A stretch of DNA of 64,000 nt, taken from assembly GCA_965153355.1 (NCBI GenBank), contig OZ231127.1:94488001-94552000 (forward strand). The letters are read 5' to 3'. Shown here one piece after another: positions 47,131 to 60,833 of this stretch. The notes under the pieces were generated by a model. It ran no database searches. It was not told where the DNA came from and saw only the letters and a program-made list of their open reading frames with translations. How positions within the stretch are numbered: position 1 is the stretch's first letter; each line of letters begins with the position of its first letter. Both the position numbers and the translations under genes were made by a program. The stretch comes from Flaccisagitta enflata. Taxonomy: Eukaryota > Chaetognatha > Sagittoidea > Aphragmophora.

Positions 47131-47926
47131 CCTATGAGGACGCAGTTTACATCTATATTCTATAAATAAAGCTTCATCTGACTTTTCTGACTTATCTGGG
47201 TTTTTCCAACTCTGAAACTTATCAGAAAAAACTAAAATGATCTAAAATCCTATTCCGTTTCCTCTGATCAGATTTGAAAAAAAACAGGTCTTGATATGCA
47301 GTTTTGTCTCAAACAAGCGATAATGAGAGTTAAATCGTGATAATGACTCGCTATCCTTGATAATCCTCGCTGGGCCGAGAGGCAAAGAAAAACAATCATG
47401 AAGTGAACTCATCGATAATGTGTATGCAAATATGCATAACGCAATTTCATCAGTAAAATTCAATACACTGGTAATAACAAGACTTTTTTTGACAATTATC
47501 AATGTAAGTGAAAAGTTCATGGTCAAATTTTTCAGAATAATTATTTTACTAAAATCATGAAAGTATACTTGTGTGATGAAATCAATATATAAGCATAAGG
47601 GGTGGGGAACAAGGTATTTTCTGACACATTAATAATTACATAAATATATTCGAGAATCTGATTGTTAAAAATGTACTGAACTGCCTCGAAAATTGCGATA
47701 AGATTCAAAGATTTCTAAGTTTTTAATTTCTATACCTAAAGAGACAATGAATCACAAATTTGTGATTTGTAGATTTATACTAAGTAAATCAATAATTATG
47801 CTGATAAGCTGTAGACATGCAACTGCACTAACGAGCTACACAAAAACTTATTTTAAAGAACAATAGAACAAGTGAACATTGCAGCTGGCATATTGACAAA
47901 TGTCATTGATGAGAATTTCAAAGGAA
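47131..47926. other. Downstream region of the zinc-finger gene; no separate gene
   Basis: AT-rich. On the minus strand an ATTAAA variant poly(A) signal lies at 47722-47727, about 200 bases past the stop; no canonical AATAAA is seen nearer. Otherwise nothing supportable. Confidence 0.4.
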
Positions 47927-50900
47927 TTACATGAATAAATATTGAGAGCCTAATTGATGGCGAAGACTGTGGAGTTGGGCATCATCTTCTTTCACTTCAA
48001 CGCCACAATGTTTGCAAACTTTAAGCTCTCCATTATTGGCAGAAACATCCAACAGGGGCTCAGTCCAAGAGGCACAAGGCTTTAAATCAAGTAGTTGGCC
48101 AAGAAGAGTGGAAGGGTCAAAACCATCATCATTATCTCCCGCATCCTCTTCCTCATCCTCATTTTTCGGCCAGCCAAAGAGCTTCTCTCCAGCGGCCGAC
48201 GTCGTCATTGTCGAAGATAAAGGATGGCCGCAAATTTCGTGGAATTCCGCCAATCTTAAATGCAGCCCAAGATGAGCGTCGATGTCAGTATCCGAAGAGA
48301 AACTGCACAAAGGGCATTGATATTGCGTGTCTTGCTTGGCCGCGCCTGTCTTACAGCCGTGACTTCTCTCATGAGCCGTCCTTTCGTTGGTTGTATTGCA
48401 CAAACACGGACAAAAACGGCATAAGATGACGTTTTTCGGTTGTAGCGTCTTTGATGGCAGAAAAGTCCCGCTTTTCCGCAGAGCTTCCTTCACTTTTTCT
48501 TTGGCACTCTCAATCTCGGAATTTTCAGTTGTGGATAAAGCGGAAGAAGATGACGAGGTGACTTGAAGAAACGCGGCAGTGGAGGAAAATGTGGATGGAA
48601 TATGATGAAGAATGGAACCGTGATAGTCGGAAAGAGAAGGGTTTTCGTCATTGCCGATGTTTTTCGTCGTGGCAAAGTGTTGATAAGAAGTGGCGGCGAT
48701 CTTTTTCTGCACGGCCACCTGATCCTCGTTGGATCTGGATGAGAGTGGAATACCGGGTAAGAAGTGAGAGGCCTCAGACCCAGATCGCTCCGAGGAATCT
48801 GGCGTCATCGGAATCGCGCTTTGACCTAATTTCAAGTCGTCTGGATGTTGTTGTTGATCATTGGGATTGGCCACGCCGTGCTGATGGATCAAATGCTTGG
48901 TGAGGGCATTTTGGTTTTGAGCGCAGTATGAGCACAAACTGCACCCAATGAGTCCTTTGGCCTGGGATGGGTCTCTTATATGACGCGCTCGGTGAGTTTT
49001 GAAATTGGATCGGAAGTTTGTGGCGTAATTGCACTCGTTGCATCTGTATCTCTTTGGGCCGTTTAAAGGCGGGAGATTCTTATTGTGGGCTAGAGAGCTT
49101 TTGTCTTTGGGAACGCTACTTGATTGAGTATTTTCATCGATTGAATTTTCTTCCATAGATTGAATTGGTAATGGTTGCTCTTCAAGAACCTCTTCGGAAG
49201 TTGCATTAATACGTGTATGAAACTTTTCTTGGTGATGAACCATGAATGAGTATTGAAACGAGCTGTAGTCGCAATATTTGCAAGTGTGCCTAGATTTAGA
49301 ACCGTGCCTTTGGAGATGGCCTTGCAAAAGATCTTTTCTGTGTGCCGTAAATTCGCATTTGTGGCAACGGAACCGATGTTCTTTACCCTCCCCATTTCGA
49401 GCCGCGGGTTTGAGATGATTGTGGTGATTCATTTTGTGGATATTCAAAAGAGCGGCGGTTTTTACTGAAAAATTGCAAATTTTGCAGGAAAATTGACTTT
49501 TCTTTATATGACAAAGATGGTGTTTTTGGTACTGAAGGACTCCCAACGCGATGAAATCACATTTATTGCATGCATGTTTTTGTGATATCCCATTTTTTAT
49601 GGGTGGCCCATTTTTAGGTTGTCCATTTTTTGCATGATCTTCGCCAACTTTGAGAGGGATGAGAGCTCCACCAGCGAGCTTATCTTCGCCTGCTAATCTT
49701 TTTGGTTTTTGGATCGTGGATTTATTTTCAATTATGCGAGGTTCCTTGCATTTTTCCAATGCAGATTTTTCATGATGACGGGCCTGATGCAAAGAAACAA
49801 TCTTTTTGCCAGTTCCTGAATAACTACAAAGGCAACATTGGAACTTTGATGGCAGAGAATGGCGCATCTGATGATTACGGACGTAATCCATAAAACGAGT
49901 TGAAAAAGAACATTCTTCGCATCTCCACTTACATCCATCAGGAACTGTTACCTTTTCAACTTGAGTCACTGAGTTGATTGTAATAAGTTCATTGTAGCTA
50001 CTGTTCTTATATTCTTTGTGGTAGTTGTCCAAATGTTTTTCAATTATAAATCTGTTATCACCCTGATAATCACAAAGGCTACATGAAAACTTTCTCTTTT
50101 TGGAGGAATGTTTTGCCATGTGATTCTCCAGTCTTTTACGCTTGTCTGTTGCAAAACTACATTTTGGACATCTCAACAATTTCTTGCGCACTCGTTTCTC
50201 AGCTTTTCCGCCTCCAGCGACTGAGATAGATTCAACTGTCAGGGTAGTTTCTTCGGTGTGTCTTTTCATTCGCACAAGTTCATTGAACTTTTGCATGGCA
50301 ATAGGCTCAGGAAGATTTTGATTTTCCTCATGATCATTCTTGAAGTGAGAAAGCATTTCTTTAGCTGTTTCAACTGAATATGAACATGAGGGGCATTTGT
50401 TTGGATGATCATGAATATGATTGCTACTGTGTCTATCCATTTCATCCTTCAAATCGCAAACAAAATCGCAGAGATGACATTTGTTGATGTCCTGAACCTC
50501 TGAAGCAATGTAGTCGTGGTGTAATTTTTCATGTTCCAGTATCAAGGATTCAATAGGTGCTGCATAATTGCATCTTGAGCATTTCCAATCCCAAGTTGAT
50601 CCATGCCTCGACTGATGTAGTTTGAAATCTGCCTCATTCTCAGTGGTAAAGTGACATTCATTACAAGTAAATAATGAAAGACTCGCCTCAGTATCTAAAT
50701 TCATCTCTGTGTAGCCCTCATTGTACTGAAAATGATGATGGTCACAATGAAGCTCTATGAGATTTTTGGTATCGCATCCGAAACTGCACTTGTTGCATTG
50801 ATATTTAGAGGAGGAACTCAGTGGGTTGTGGTGAATGTTGTGCCTTGTGAGTTCTTGTTCCAAAACACTGCTAAAGCTGCACTCACTACATCTGTAAACC

Positions 50901-52944
50901 TTGTCTGAATCTGGGATTTTATGTTCATTGCCAGAGAACTCGCCATTTGTCCTGTTACGCTGCAGTTCTTGCTGCTTTTCATCTAAAAGCCGAAGTTGTT
51001 CCTGCAACTCTGCCTGTCTTTGGAACTGCCGCGTCACTTTGCCATTTCTTGAGGGACCAGGTAAGGATTTTCTTTCCTCTTCTGTGTGATCCTTCATTTC
51101 ATGCCTTTTTGTTACATGTGATTGGTTTGAACTGAAGTTGCAGATATAACATTTATGAGCAAAGTTGGACTCATGGTGTTGTTTGTGGGCCTCGAAAAGG
51201 CCGTTGTAGGAAGTTTTGAAAGAGCAGATGTGACAAGACAGTTTATCAGCTTCTTTGGAACTCTCTCCTTCTTTCTCACCCTTTTTACGGTGGTGATGAT
51301 GCTTGTGAATTCTCACCAAATGTGGAAAAATAGCGCTGTAAGAACACATATCGCATTGCTGGCGGTTGGGGGTTGTGTGGCACTTATGATGTCTGATGAA
51401 TTGCTGCTTCAGTTTTGTTTTATAGTCGCATTCATTACATCTGTAAAAACCTTCCACCCAGTTTTCATCATCTACTGGTTCTGATTCAATGGGACCTTTG
51501 ACTATGACAACATTTATAACATCTCCGGGTTCGGGGACTTCATTTACAGGAAGGGGCTCATCCTGGAAGCTCTCAGATTCAGTTCTGCTTTTTAAATGAG
51601 TGAGTGGAACATCATCTTCATCATCTGTTTTCATGCCTTCTCTAGTTTGGTTTTGCTGATAATCATTGGGCTTATCATGAGTAATCACATGCCTCTTAAA
51701 TGCACCAAGATTCTTTGTTTTGAAGCTGCAATAAGAGCAGTATCTGACAACCTTTTCAATGCTTTTTTCCTGAACTGATATTGCAGAAACAGTTTCAGAT
51801 GTTTTTGTCACATCAGCGTCATTGGCCTGCATTCTTTGGGTGTTAGCTTCGCACTTGACTTGATGGCGTTTTACACTTGTTTTGTAGGATGAGGCATAGG
51901 AGCAGAATTTACACACATTGGGTTTGATATTGAGATGCTTTGCATAGACATGTTCTCTGAAATTGTATAAACTTTTTTCTTGAAAAGGAGCCCCACACAC
52001 CTTGCATTGGTGACCAGTGGCAGTCTTTTCAACAAAGTGTTCCCTGATGTAAGCAAAGTTGACATGTTCATCAGGTTGACCAATCCCTTTTTTGTAGGAT
52101 AAGTTGATTTCTTTTTGTTGTTGTGGAGAAATCATTTTTTTTCCTTCTAGGGGATTTAGTTTTTCATTGCATTTGGTCGGCACACCGATTTTTTCCTCGC
52201 TTCCATTTTGAATTTGTATTCTAACTTTCTTCTTTTTGGTGGGAACAATTTGTGCTGTTGGTACAACATCTTCATGTATTACTTTCCCATTCAGGTGATG
52301 CTTTTTCATGTGGCATTTCAATAGATTCACATGACCCACTGAAAAAGAGCATTTTTTGCATTGAAATTTGGATCTGTTTTTGTGCATGAAGGAATGTCTC
52401 TTGAATGACTTGAGAAATTCTGTGGTAAAATCGCATTCATTACACTGGAAATTTCGGTTTTGTGAGTCCTGATGAAATTCATTTTCTTGACTCACCAAAT
52501 TTGGCTCATCTGACTCCTGCAATAGTGAATGGTTGAGATGCTCATCCTTTTCTCTCTGTTGCTGAACACGGCAAATCTCTGGGCGTTCATAAATGGCTTG
52601 CTTGCTGAGACTTTTTTGAAATAATTGATGCATGCCTGAAGAGACATCCTGGTTTGTGGAACTACTGCGACCATCATTGCATGTTGGGGATGATGGGACA
52701 ATCAATGGAGGGGACCAATTAGCTGGTAGTTCTGATGAATCTTTTTTGCATTTGGTAGTCTTTAAACGTTTGCATTTTGATGCTCCATCATATTCATCCA
52801 AAAGCGACCCAATGCTGGTGTTGACAGCCCTTTTGACATACTCCTCTTCTGCTTCTGCTTCAGAAGTGGAGGATGAATCCATGCTCTCATCAATTTCCCT
52901 TTCAATGGATTGTTGTTGTTGTTGTTGTTGTTGTTTCAGCTGTG

Positions 52945-52989
<45 letters not shown>

Positions 52990-53008
52990 GCTGTGGTTGA
53001 TGCTGTGG

Positions 53009-53057
<49 letters not shown>

Positions 53058-53159
53058 GGTTGTGGTTGTTGTTGTTGTTGTTGTTGTTGTGGTTGTTGTT
53101 GTTGTAGCAATTGTTGTTGTTGTAGCAATTGTTGTTGTTGCAGCAATTGTTGTTGTTGC

Positions 53160-53220
<61 letters not shown>

Positions 53221-54356
53221 GATGATGATGATGTTGCTGTTGAAATTGTTGATGCTGTTGTTGGTTGGTGCTGAAAACTTTGGTCAAAATTTTGAGCAGA
53301 CTGATGATCAAGGAATTGTGATTCAGCGACAGGCTTGAAATTCACGTGATTCAGCTGTTGCTCCACTGGGTGGTGACTGTTATGGTCATTAAAAACTTGG
53401 GAAAAGTCAGGTGAAAACTCTCCACTGGTTTCAGCCAGCTGATGACCAAAGCTAGTGCAATGTTTTATCAGGTTTCCGCGAAATGTTGTAGTAAAGTTGC
53501 AATCACGGCACCTCCACACTTTTGACTCCCTTGCATTCTGCTGATGCTGGCTACTGGAGTATTCCTGCAATCCATTCATCGTGGGCATGTTGTGCTGGTG
53601 CTGATGGGAGACTGTTGTTTGATGATGGTACTCAAAGGGCTGTTGCTGTGACTCATGCTGCTGTTGTGGCATTAACAGTTGGGTTGGGTTTGGTGAGAAG
53701 TATGGCTCAATCTGAACGCAGGATGTGGGTGAGGACCATGAATTTCTATAGTCTGGAATATGAGGATGATGCTGATTTACAGGAAGCTCTTGGAAATGAG
53801 GCTGTTGTTGTTGTTGTTGGTATGATGGTGAAGCTAAATGATGATGGAGCTGGGGAAGTTGCTGATGCTGCTGCTGCTGTTGGGAGAGTTTAGGAGCACT
53901 GGGCGCAGTATTGTTAAAAAACTCTTTACTTGGTGATAAAAAGTGTTTGCCGTGTGTTTGTTCAATGTGAGCATTTAGAACTTCTCTGGAGTGGAACAGT
54001 TGATTTGGGATGACGCAGAAGTTGCATTGGAAGCTGCCCTCATGAGAAGGGAGACCATCTCCTCTTTGAGGGGGAGGAAACATCTGCAATATTGGAGTGG
54101 TGACGGTCCTAACAGGTGAAAGAGGTGATACTGGACTAAACCGAGGAATGTGACTGGAGGAAGAGGAAGACATTGGTGATGTGTGAAGAGGTGACGTCTG
54201 TAGAGATGGGTGAAGGGGAGATGTCTGTAGAGATGGGTGAAGGGGAGATGTCTGTAGAGATGGGTGATGGGGAGATGATTGCAGTGGCATCATCTGCAAA
54301 GGCGGCGGTAAGATAAGTGCCGTAGTTACAGGCACTGAAGATCGCAGGTCCGCCAT
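47927..54356 (-). CDS. Giant C2H2 zinc-finger protein (about 30 fingers, about 2142 aa)
   Basis: Reads from ATG at 54356 to TAA at 47927, apparently in one coding exon. The chosen start MADLRSSVPV follows directly on a CTCTTCCCACAG acceptor-like sequence; an ATG 15 codons upstream lies before that acceptor and is less likely. N-terminal part: Pro/Ser-rich with three SPLHPSLQT repeats, a first finger (FQCNFC ... HIEQTH), a Gln/His-rich stretch and a second finger (WRCRDCNFTTTFRGNLIKH). Then come a long poly-Gln region and about 28 C2H2 fingers, mostly as pairs of CxxCxF type (CNECDFTTEF, CKKCSFSVG and similar). The paired CxxCxF style recalls REST, hunchback or ZNF462-like nuclear DNA-binding proteins, but orthology is not established. 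The frame changes by one base near 53262-53268, so the joined reading is conditional on that being resolved. Confidence 0.8.
52905..53235 (-). repeat. CAA-rich poly-Gln-encoding tract in the zinc-finger gene
   Basis: On the coding strand this is mostly CAA with interspersed CAG, CCA and CTA/TTG interruptions, giving long Gln runs with Pro, Leu and His breaks. The alternative frame encodes poly-Thr and stays open to 52902, which hides the frame change. Confidence 0.9.
53259..53275 (-). other. One-base frame change in the zinc-finger gene
   Basis: The upstream frame (ending QNFDQSFQHQ) runs into poly-Thr and stops at 52902. The downstream poly-Gln and finger frame is offset by one base and has a stop about 25 codons upstream of its first Gln. 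The coding strand here reads CAGCACCAACCAACAACAG; it has one base more than needed for a continuous Gln/His frame. No convincing GT-AG pair in the right phase was found nearby. Confidence 0.7.
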
Positions 54357-54414
54357 TCTGTGGGAAGAGGCTGTGGAAGATAAGTGGGTGTTTGCATGCA
54401 TGTGTCACATGTGA

Positions 54415-54469
<55 letters not shown>

Positions 54470-54480
54470 AGAGAAAGAGT
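54357..54480 (-). promoter_or_regulatory. Probable 5' UTR splice acceptor and (GA)n
   Basis: On the minus strand CTTATCTTCCACAG and CTCTTCCCACAG precede AATGGCGG, fitting an acceptor just before the start codon and hence a non-coding first exon further upstream. A GA array (54421-54478 on the plus strand) is a CT-rich tract on the gene strand. Confidence 0.5.
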
Positions 54481-55274
54481 GAAACAAAAAAAAAACATTA
54501 ATAATTTTTTGGTCATTACGCACTTTATTTGGTCATGGATAATATGCACACATATCTTAATGATCATAGTGGGAATGCACTGTGGACTGAAATGTGCGCT
54601 AGGTGGCTCATTGGGGATTAACATTACATTTTTACTATTACATTGTTCCTTATGAAGTATTCAGAGTGAAAAACATCTTTCTGCATGTTTTCAGATGATA
54701 TGAAACTATTTATACCCGATATTGACTCATTTCTACTGGATTAAAAGCATTATGAGCATAGAATACAAAGAGGAAAAATTTGAGAAAATCAAGAGAAAAA
54801 TACTGCTAAAGTATCTTACATTTAGTATTTAAATTGTCTAAAGTTTTGACCAAATCAATAAGATTTTTGACTTAGTTCCTTAACAAGATGCTAAAAAAAT
54901 CATTATTTCGCTCATTTCGCTCATTTAGCTCAATTTTCTTCCAATCAAACATAGATTTTTACTTTTTTCCACATTATTACTTGTCCATTTTAGGCCAAGA
55001 AAATCGCAATTAGCCCTGAAAAGCCCACCCTGAGCCATAGAATTCTCAATTCAGCACACCTTAAGCTACATTCTGGCATGGGTTTTATGTTGTGCGTCCT
55101 TGTGCGATTTTTTTTGTCTAAGGGTAAAAAAACATGAAAATAAGGTCAAATATTGGAAAATAATAAGGTAATTTATCAGTCTTGGATATATGAAAAATGA
55201 TGTTTTTTCAAACTTTTCTAGCCATTGAGACATTAATGAAGGAATCTCATCCAATAATGGAGGTTTCATAATCC
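54481..55274. other. No recognisable gene
   Basis: AT-rich sequence, probably intron or upstream region of the zinc-finger gene. A GCTCATTTCGCTCATTTAGC fragment at about 54911-54930 faintly resembles family A. Confidence 0.4.
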
Positions 55275-55565
55275 TTTTAAGTGCGTCCTCGCACTTCTAT
55301 AAGAGGTCATGTCCATTGGTCAGTTGGTCGGTCAGTCAGTTGGTCGATCGGTCACGCAAATGTTTGAAATGCGCAAAATGGCTGATTCTGACATGTTTTT
55401 TCATTCCTATCACCTATCATGCCTTTACACATTCATCTTCATTCATTCATTTTCATTCATTCATTTTCATTCATTCATTCAATAATTCATTCACTCATCA
55501 AAAACGTTCACTCACATATTCTTAATCAAGTGAGGCGCACTTATTGGCCTTAACTTGGCCTTGTT
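55275..55565 (-). mobile_element. Type-3 HINE-like variant with covarying word
   Basis: Hairpin AAGTGCGTCCTCGCACTT, CTATAAGAGGTCATGTCC, a GTTGGTCGGTCAGTC core, a (CATT)n stretch, then subterminal GGCGCACTT and ATTGGCCTTAACTTGGCC plus TTGTT. Both hairpin arms and the far word carry the same G-to-A change relative to type 3. Confidence 0.8.
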
Positions 55566-55966
55566 TCATTCTCAACAGATAATCTAAAAATTTATTGGTT
55601 TTTGTTGAAATTTTGCGATTTTCATGAATGAGTCCACTTTGGGCGCTTTTTTTTCACTCAAAAATGCCAAAAATCTGCCATATGAACTGGTGATGTAAGC
55701 TCACATGTTACTTTTCTATTCTATTGTTGTTCTATTCTATTGTTACTATTCTACATAGTTTCAGCCATGTAACAGCGATGAAAATTTTCACCCAAATACC
55801 CAAGGAGCCACCTAGCCCAATCCATAGCCCATAGTGGAATGAGCCCAACTCGGGGCATAAATCGCGGATGACGGAGCATAGGCAGACAGCAGCGGTACAT
55901 AAAATACTTAACACATATACACCTAAGATGAACTTAATATACCATAAAAACGATCAATGAGGCCAT
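55566..55966. other. No recognisable gene
   Basis: Unique sequence. Nothing supportable. Confidence 0.4.
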
Positions 55967-56183
55967 TTTTAGTCGCGTGCTACGCGACTACACCCCGCTT
56001 TGTCGGTCTGTCCATCCGTCTGTTGGTTCGTCGGCCTGTCAGTCCGTCCATCCCTCACACTTTACTTTTTCTAGGTTTTTGCAGTTTTCGGCCTTACTGC
56101 TCCTGCCCAAATAATCTGTTGACCTCAATTACAGCCCCTGCCCACCCGCACGCGACTGGGGTAGCCGTGTATCCGGCCTTGTT
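55967..56183 (-). mobile_element. Type-1 HINE-like element, near-intact (217 bp)
   Basis: Same parts and order as the reference copy at 46341: hairpin AGTCGCGTGCTACGCGACT, CACCCCGCTTTGTCGG, GTCN core, GCTCCTGCCCAAATAATC, CACCCGCACGCGACTGGGG, GTATCCGGCCTTGTT. An orphan core plus GTCGCGTGTCCGAGAC fragment follows at 56190-56285 in the opposite orientation. Confidence 0.84.
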
Positions 56184-56409
56184 CATTAACATCTTGGACT
56201 GACAGACGGATGAACAGACCAACGGACAGACTGACAGACGGACCAACGGAGAGACATAGCAAGGTAAAGTCGCGTGTCCGAGACCATAAACTTCATCTGT
56301 ATAAACTCCATCTTTGTCCTACTTTTCCATACGTTTTTCCCCCTGTCTGTCTGGCCATCTCTGATTGTTTCTCATCAGTCTCCCCTCTACCTGTTTCTCT
56401 TCCCTATCT

Positions 56410-56925
56410 CTTTTTTGGGCAGCGGCCCATAAGGGGACGAAGTCCTGTAGAACACAGGGGGACTTTTGTCCGTCTGTTTGTCCATTCATTTGTTCGTTCT
56501 TTAGTCCCCCCTAGGCCCTCTCAGACCTGAAATCTGCCCTCTCAGGCCTGAAATCTGTCCTCTCAGGCTTGAAATCTGCCCTCTCAGGCCTTGAGTTGGC
56601 CCTCTCAAGCTGAAATCTGCTTTCTCAGGCCTGAAACCTGTTCTCTCAGGCCTTAAATCTGCCCTCGAAGATTCAAGGCCTGAGAGGGCAGATTTCAGGC
56701 CTGAGAGGGTATATTTCAGGCCTGAGAGGGCAGATTTCAGACCTGAGAGGGACTGGGGGGGACTGACGGACGGACGAACAAAAGTCCTCTAGTGTTCTAC
56801 AGGACTTCGTCCTCTTCAGGGCCGCTGCCCTGCTTCCTCTCATTCCGATTTACAACCGTGCAAAGCAGGGCAGCGGGTATCGCTGACCACATATTGCCCT
56901 TGGGCGACCTGTTTCGTCCTTCAGT
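56410..56925 (-). mobile_element. Family C element, copy 7 (reverse orientation)
   Basis: Left terminal block TTTTTGGGCAGCGGCCCATA with GTCCTGTAGAACACAGG. The minisatellite (GGCCTGAAATCTGCCCTCTC type) at 56515-56745 switches orientation around 56670. It ends in the inverted block GTGTTCTACAGGACTTCGTC and the outer end GCCCTTGGGCGACCTGTTTC. Confidence 0.78.
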
Positions 56926-57080
56926 CTATCTCTCTCTTGGTAATGATGTAGCAAATGTTAAAACAGGACTTATTCAAAATATATTTTCTCTGCTCCATCA
57001 TTTCGTGGCTCGGCCTCGAGCTGATGTATCCAATTAGAATAAGGTAAACCTGGCACTCATTTAAGTCCTCAAACGAGTGA

Positions 57081-58875
<1,795 letters not shown>

Positions 58876-59095
58876 AGCTGGTTGTGTGCTACGCGACTGT
58901 ACGCCCCGCTATGTCAGTCAATCAGTTGGTTAGTCTATCGGTCTGTCAGTTTGTCTGCTAGTCCCCTTTTTAATTTTCAGCATTTTTGAGCTTTTTGAGC
59001 TCACTGCACCTGCTCTAATGCCCTCCTGACCTCTATTACTGCTGCTGCGCACCCTCATGCAAATGGAGGACCCATGTATCCAGCCTTATTTGTTA
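58876..59095 (-). mobile_element. Type-1 HINE-like element, old and degenerate
   Basis: GTGTGCTACGCGACTGTACG, CCCCGCTATGTCAGTC, a GTCTATCGGTCTGTC core, CACTGCACCTGCTC, and the end CCCATGTATCCAGCC plus TTATT. Its interior lacks the clean hairpin pairing. Confidence 0.65.
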
Positions 59096-59279
59096 AATTG
59101 CCACATTGATCAAATATTATTGCTTATTTCGAGATATCGATATGTTTAATGGCAAGATGGTTGAGAATCACAGGATCAATGTCTTGAAAACAGTAAGAAT
59201 TTTGATAAATAAGTTTGAGAGAAATTCTTTTGAGCACCAGGAATGAGATGACAAATTCGTCAAACAGGGACCATTCGCG

Positions 59280-59482
59280 GATACAAGAGAGAAAGAAGGA
59301 AAGAAGGAAAGAAAGCGAGAAATAAGGAAAGAAAGACAAAGAAAGAAAGAAAGAAAGAAAGAATTACCGTAAAATGATACGTCAGCTGTTGCCCCTTTGC
59401 ATTTTTGCTTTCTCTCCGCTCGGGTAAAATCACACGAAAGGCCGATGAAGAAATAAATAAAGGGAGGGCGAGAAAGAAAGAG

Positions 59483-59545
<63 letters not shown>

Positions 59546-59570
59546 GAGAAAGAAAGAAAGAAAGAAAGAG

Positions 59571-59644
<74 letters not shown>

Positions 59645-59665
59645 GAAAAAGAAAGAAAGTAAGAA
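59280..59665. repeat. (GAAA)n microsatellite in two blocks
   Basis: AGAAAGAAAGA arrays at 59285-59360 and 59470-59660 around about 100 bp of unique sequence, then GCAAGCAAGC repeats to about 59745. Confidence 0.93.
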
Positions 59666-59820
59666 AGCAAAAAAAAAAAAGCAAGCAAGCTAATAAGCAA
59701 GCAAGCTACTAAGCAAGCAAGCTATAAGCAAGCAAGCAATCAAGCAAGAAGAAAAGAAACAGAGAAAGAAAACAAGAAAGCAAGAAAACAAAAAGGGAAG
59801 TAAAAGTCTTTTTAAGCGGT

Positions 59821-60218
59821 TTTTAGTCGCGTGAACGCGACTCTAGAAGCCGCTGTGTCGGTTGGTCGGTCTGTCGGTCAGTCCGTCACGTAACTTTTTT
59901 AAAATATGGCTCTAATCTTCATTTTAAAGGTACTTTAGGGTACTTAAGGGTACTTTAGAGTACTTAAGGGTACTTTAGGGTACTTTAGGTACTTTAGGTA
60001 CTTTAGGGTACTTCAGGGTACTTTAGGGTACTTTAGGGTACTTTAGGGTACTTTAGGGTACTTTAGGGTATATCAGGCACCTAAGGGTACTTTAGGTACT
60101 TTAGGGTACTTCAGGCTATAAAGATAGGTATTTTTAGGTGATCATTAGTAATTATGTAATTACCTTGATTACCTTAATTACCTTTATTACCACGCGACTA
60201 AGGTTTGTTGACCTTGTT
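59821..60218 (-). mobile_element. Type-1 HINE-like element expanded by a decamer array
   Basis: Hairpin AGTCGCGTGAACGCGACT and GTCGGTTGGTCGGTCTGTC core. The interior is replaced by about 185 bp of GTACTTTAGG decamers (59930-60115). The far end is ACCACGCGACTAAGG and GACCTTGTT. The ends are normal, so the array grew inside the element. Confidence 0.76.
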
Positions 60219-60221
60219 TAA

Positions 60222-60290
60222 TTAGGGTTAGGAGTGAGGTTAGGGTTAGGGATCGGCTAAGAGATGGTTTCAGGGTTAGGGTTAGGGATA
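60222..60290. repeat. Short TTAGGG-like interstitial repeats
   Basis: Several AGGGTTAGGG words in two clusters (about 60222-60250 and 60275-60290) separated by unrelated sequence. Resembles degenerate telomere-type hexamers, but may equally derive from the adjacent TTTAGGGTAC array. Confidence 0.5.
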
Positions 60291-60706
60291 GAGCTAGCGT
60301 TAAGGCTAGGGGAGGATTGGGTTTCATCCAAGCGGGATATTCGAAAAAAAAAGACGTCAAAATTTGCTTTCAAGAACATTTCCTATTGGCCCAGTAAGAT
60401 GAAAAATAAACTGGTCAGCTATTTCGCTGGTCTAATACAATTTACATTGTAATCACCCTAGGCCCACTTGGAGTATGCTTTTTATGCTATGTTTTAACAA
60501 TAATATGTAAACAGGTGTTACGTATAAGAATTTGAACGGAGGTCTTTGATACATCATGGGCACATTCACAACATCAAATCTAGCTATTTGATACTGCCTA
60601 CAATGCATATCAAGAATTCAAAAACAATCAACCGCAGAAAAAAATTCAGACGATTTGACACACAAACACGTGACACGCAGATACACACATAGTGTGAGAA
60701 ACACAA
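60291..60706. other. No recognisable gene
   Basis: Unique sequence. Nothing supportable. Confidence 0.4.
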
Positions 60707-60833
60707 AACAAGGCCGGATACACGGCAGGGCAGTCGCGGACGGTTTGGCAGGGGGCCGTAATGCAAAAACCGCTAGCAAAAGGTTACGGGACCGACCGAC
60801 ACGGCAAGGTGTAGAGTCGCGTGTCCGCGACTA
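60707..60833 (+). mobile_element. Hybrid HINE-like element, first of a head-to-tail pair
   Basis: AACAAGGCCGGATACACGGC, subterminal AGTCGCGGACGG, a short core of ACCGACCGACACGG, and the hairpin GTCGCGTGTCCGCGACT. It runs without spacer into the next copy at CTAACAAGGCC. Confidence 0.8.

Noticed and set aside
51155-51484. Plus-strand frame with hydrophobic stretches that could pass for a membrane protein
   Set aside because: It is exactly antisense to the zinc-finger exon; the hydrophobic residues are complements of Lys/Glu/Asn codons.
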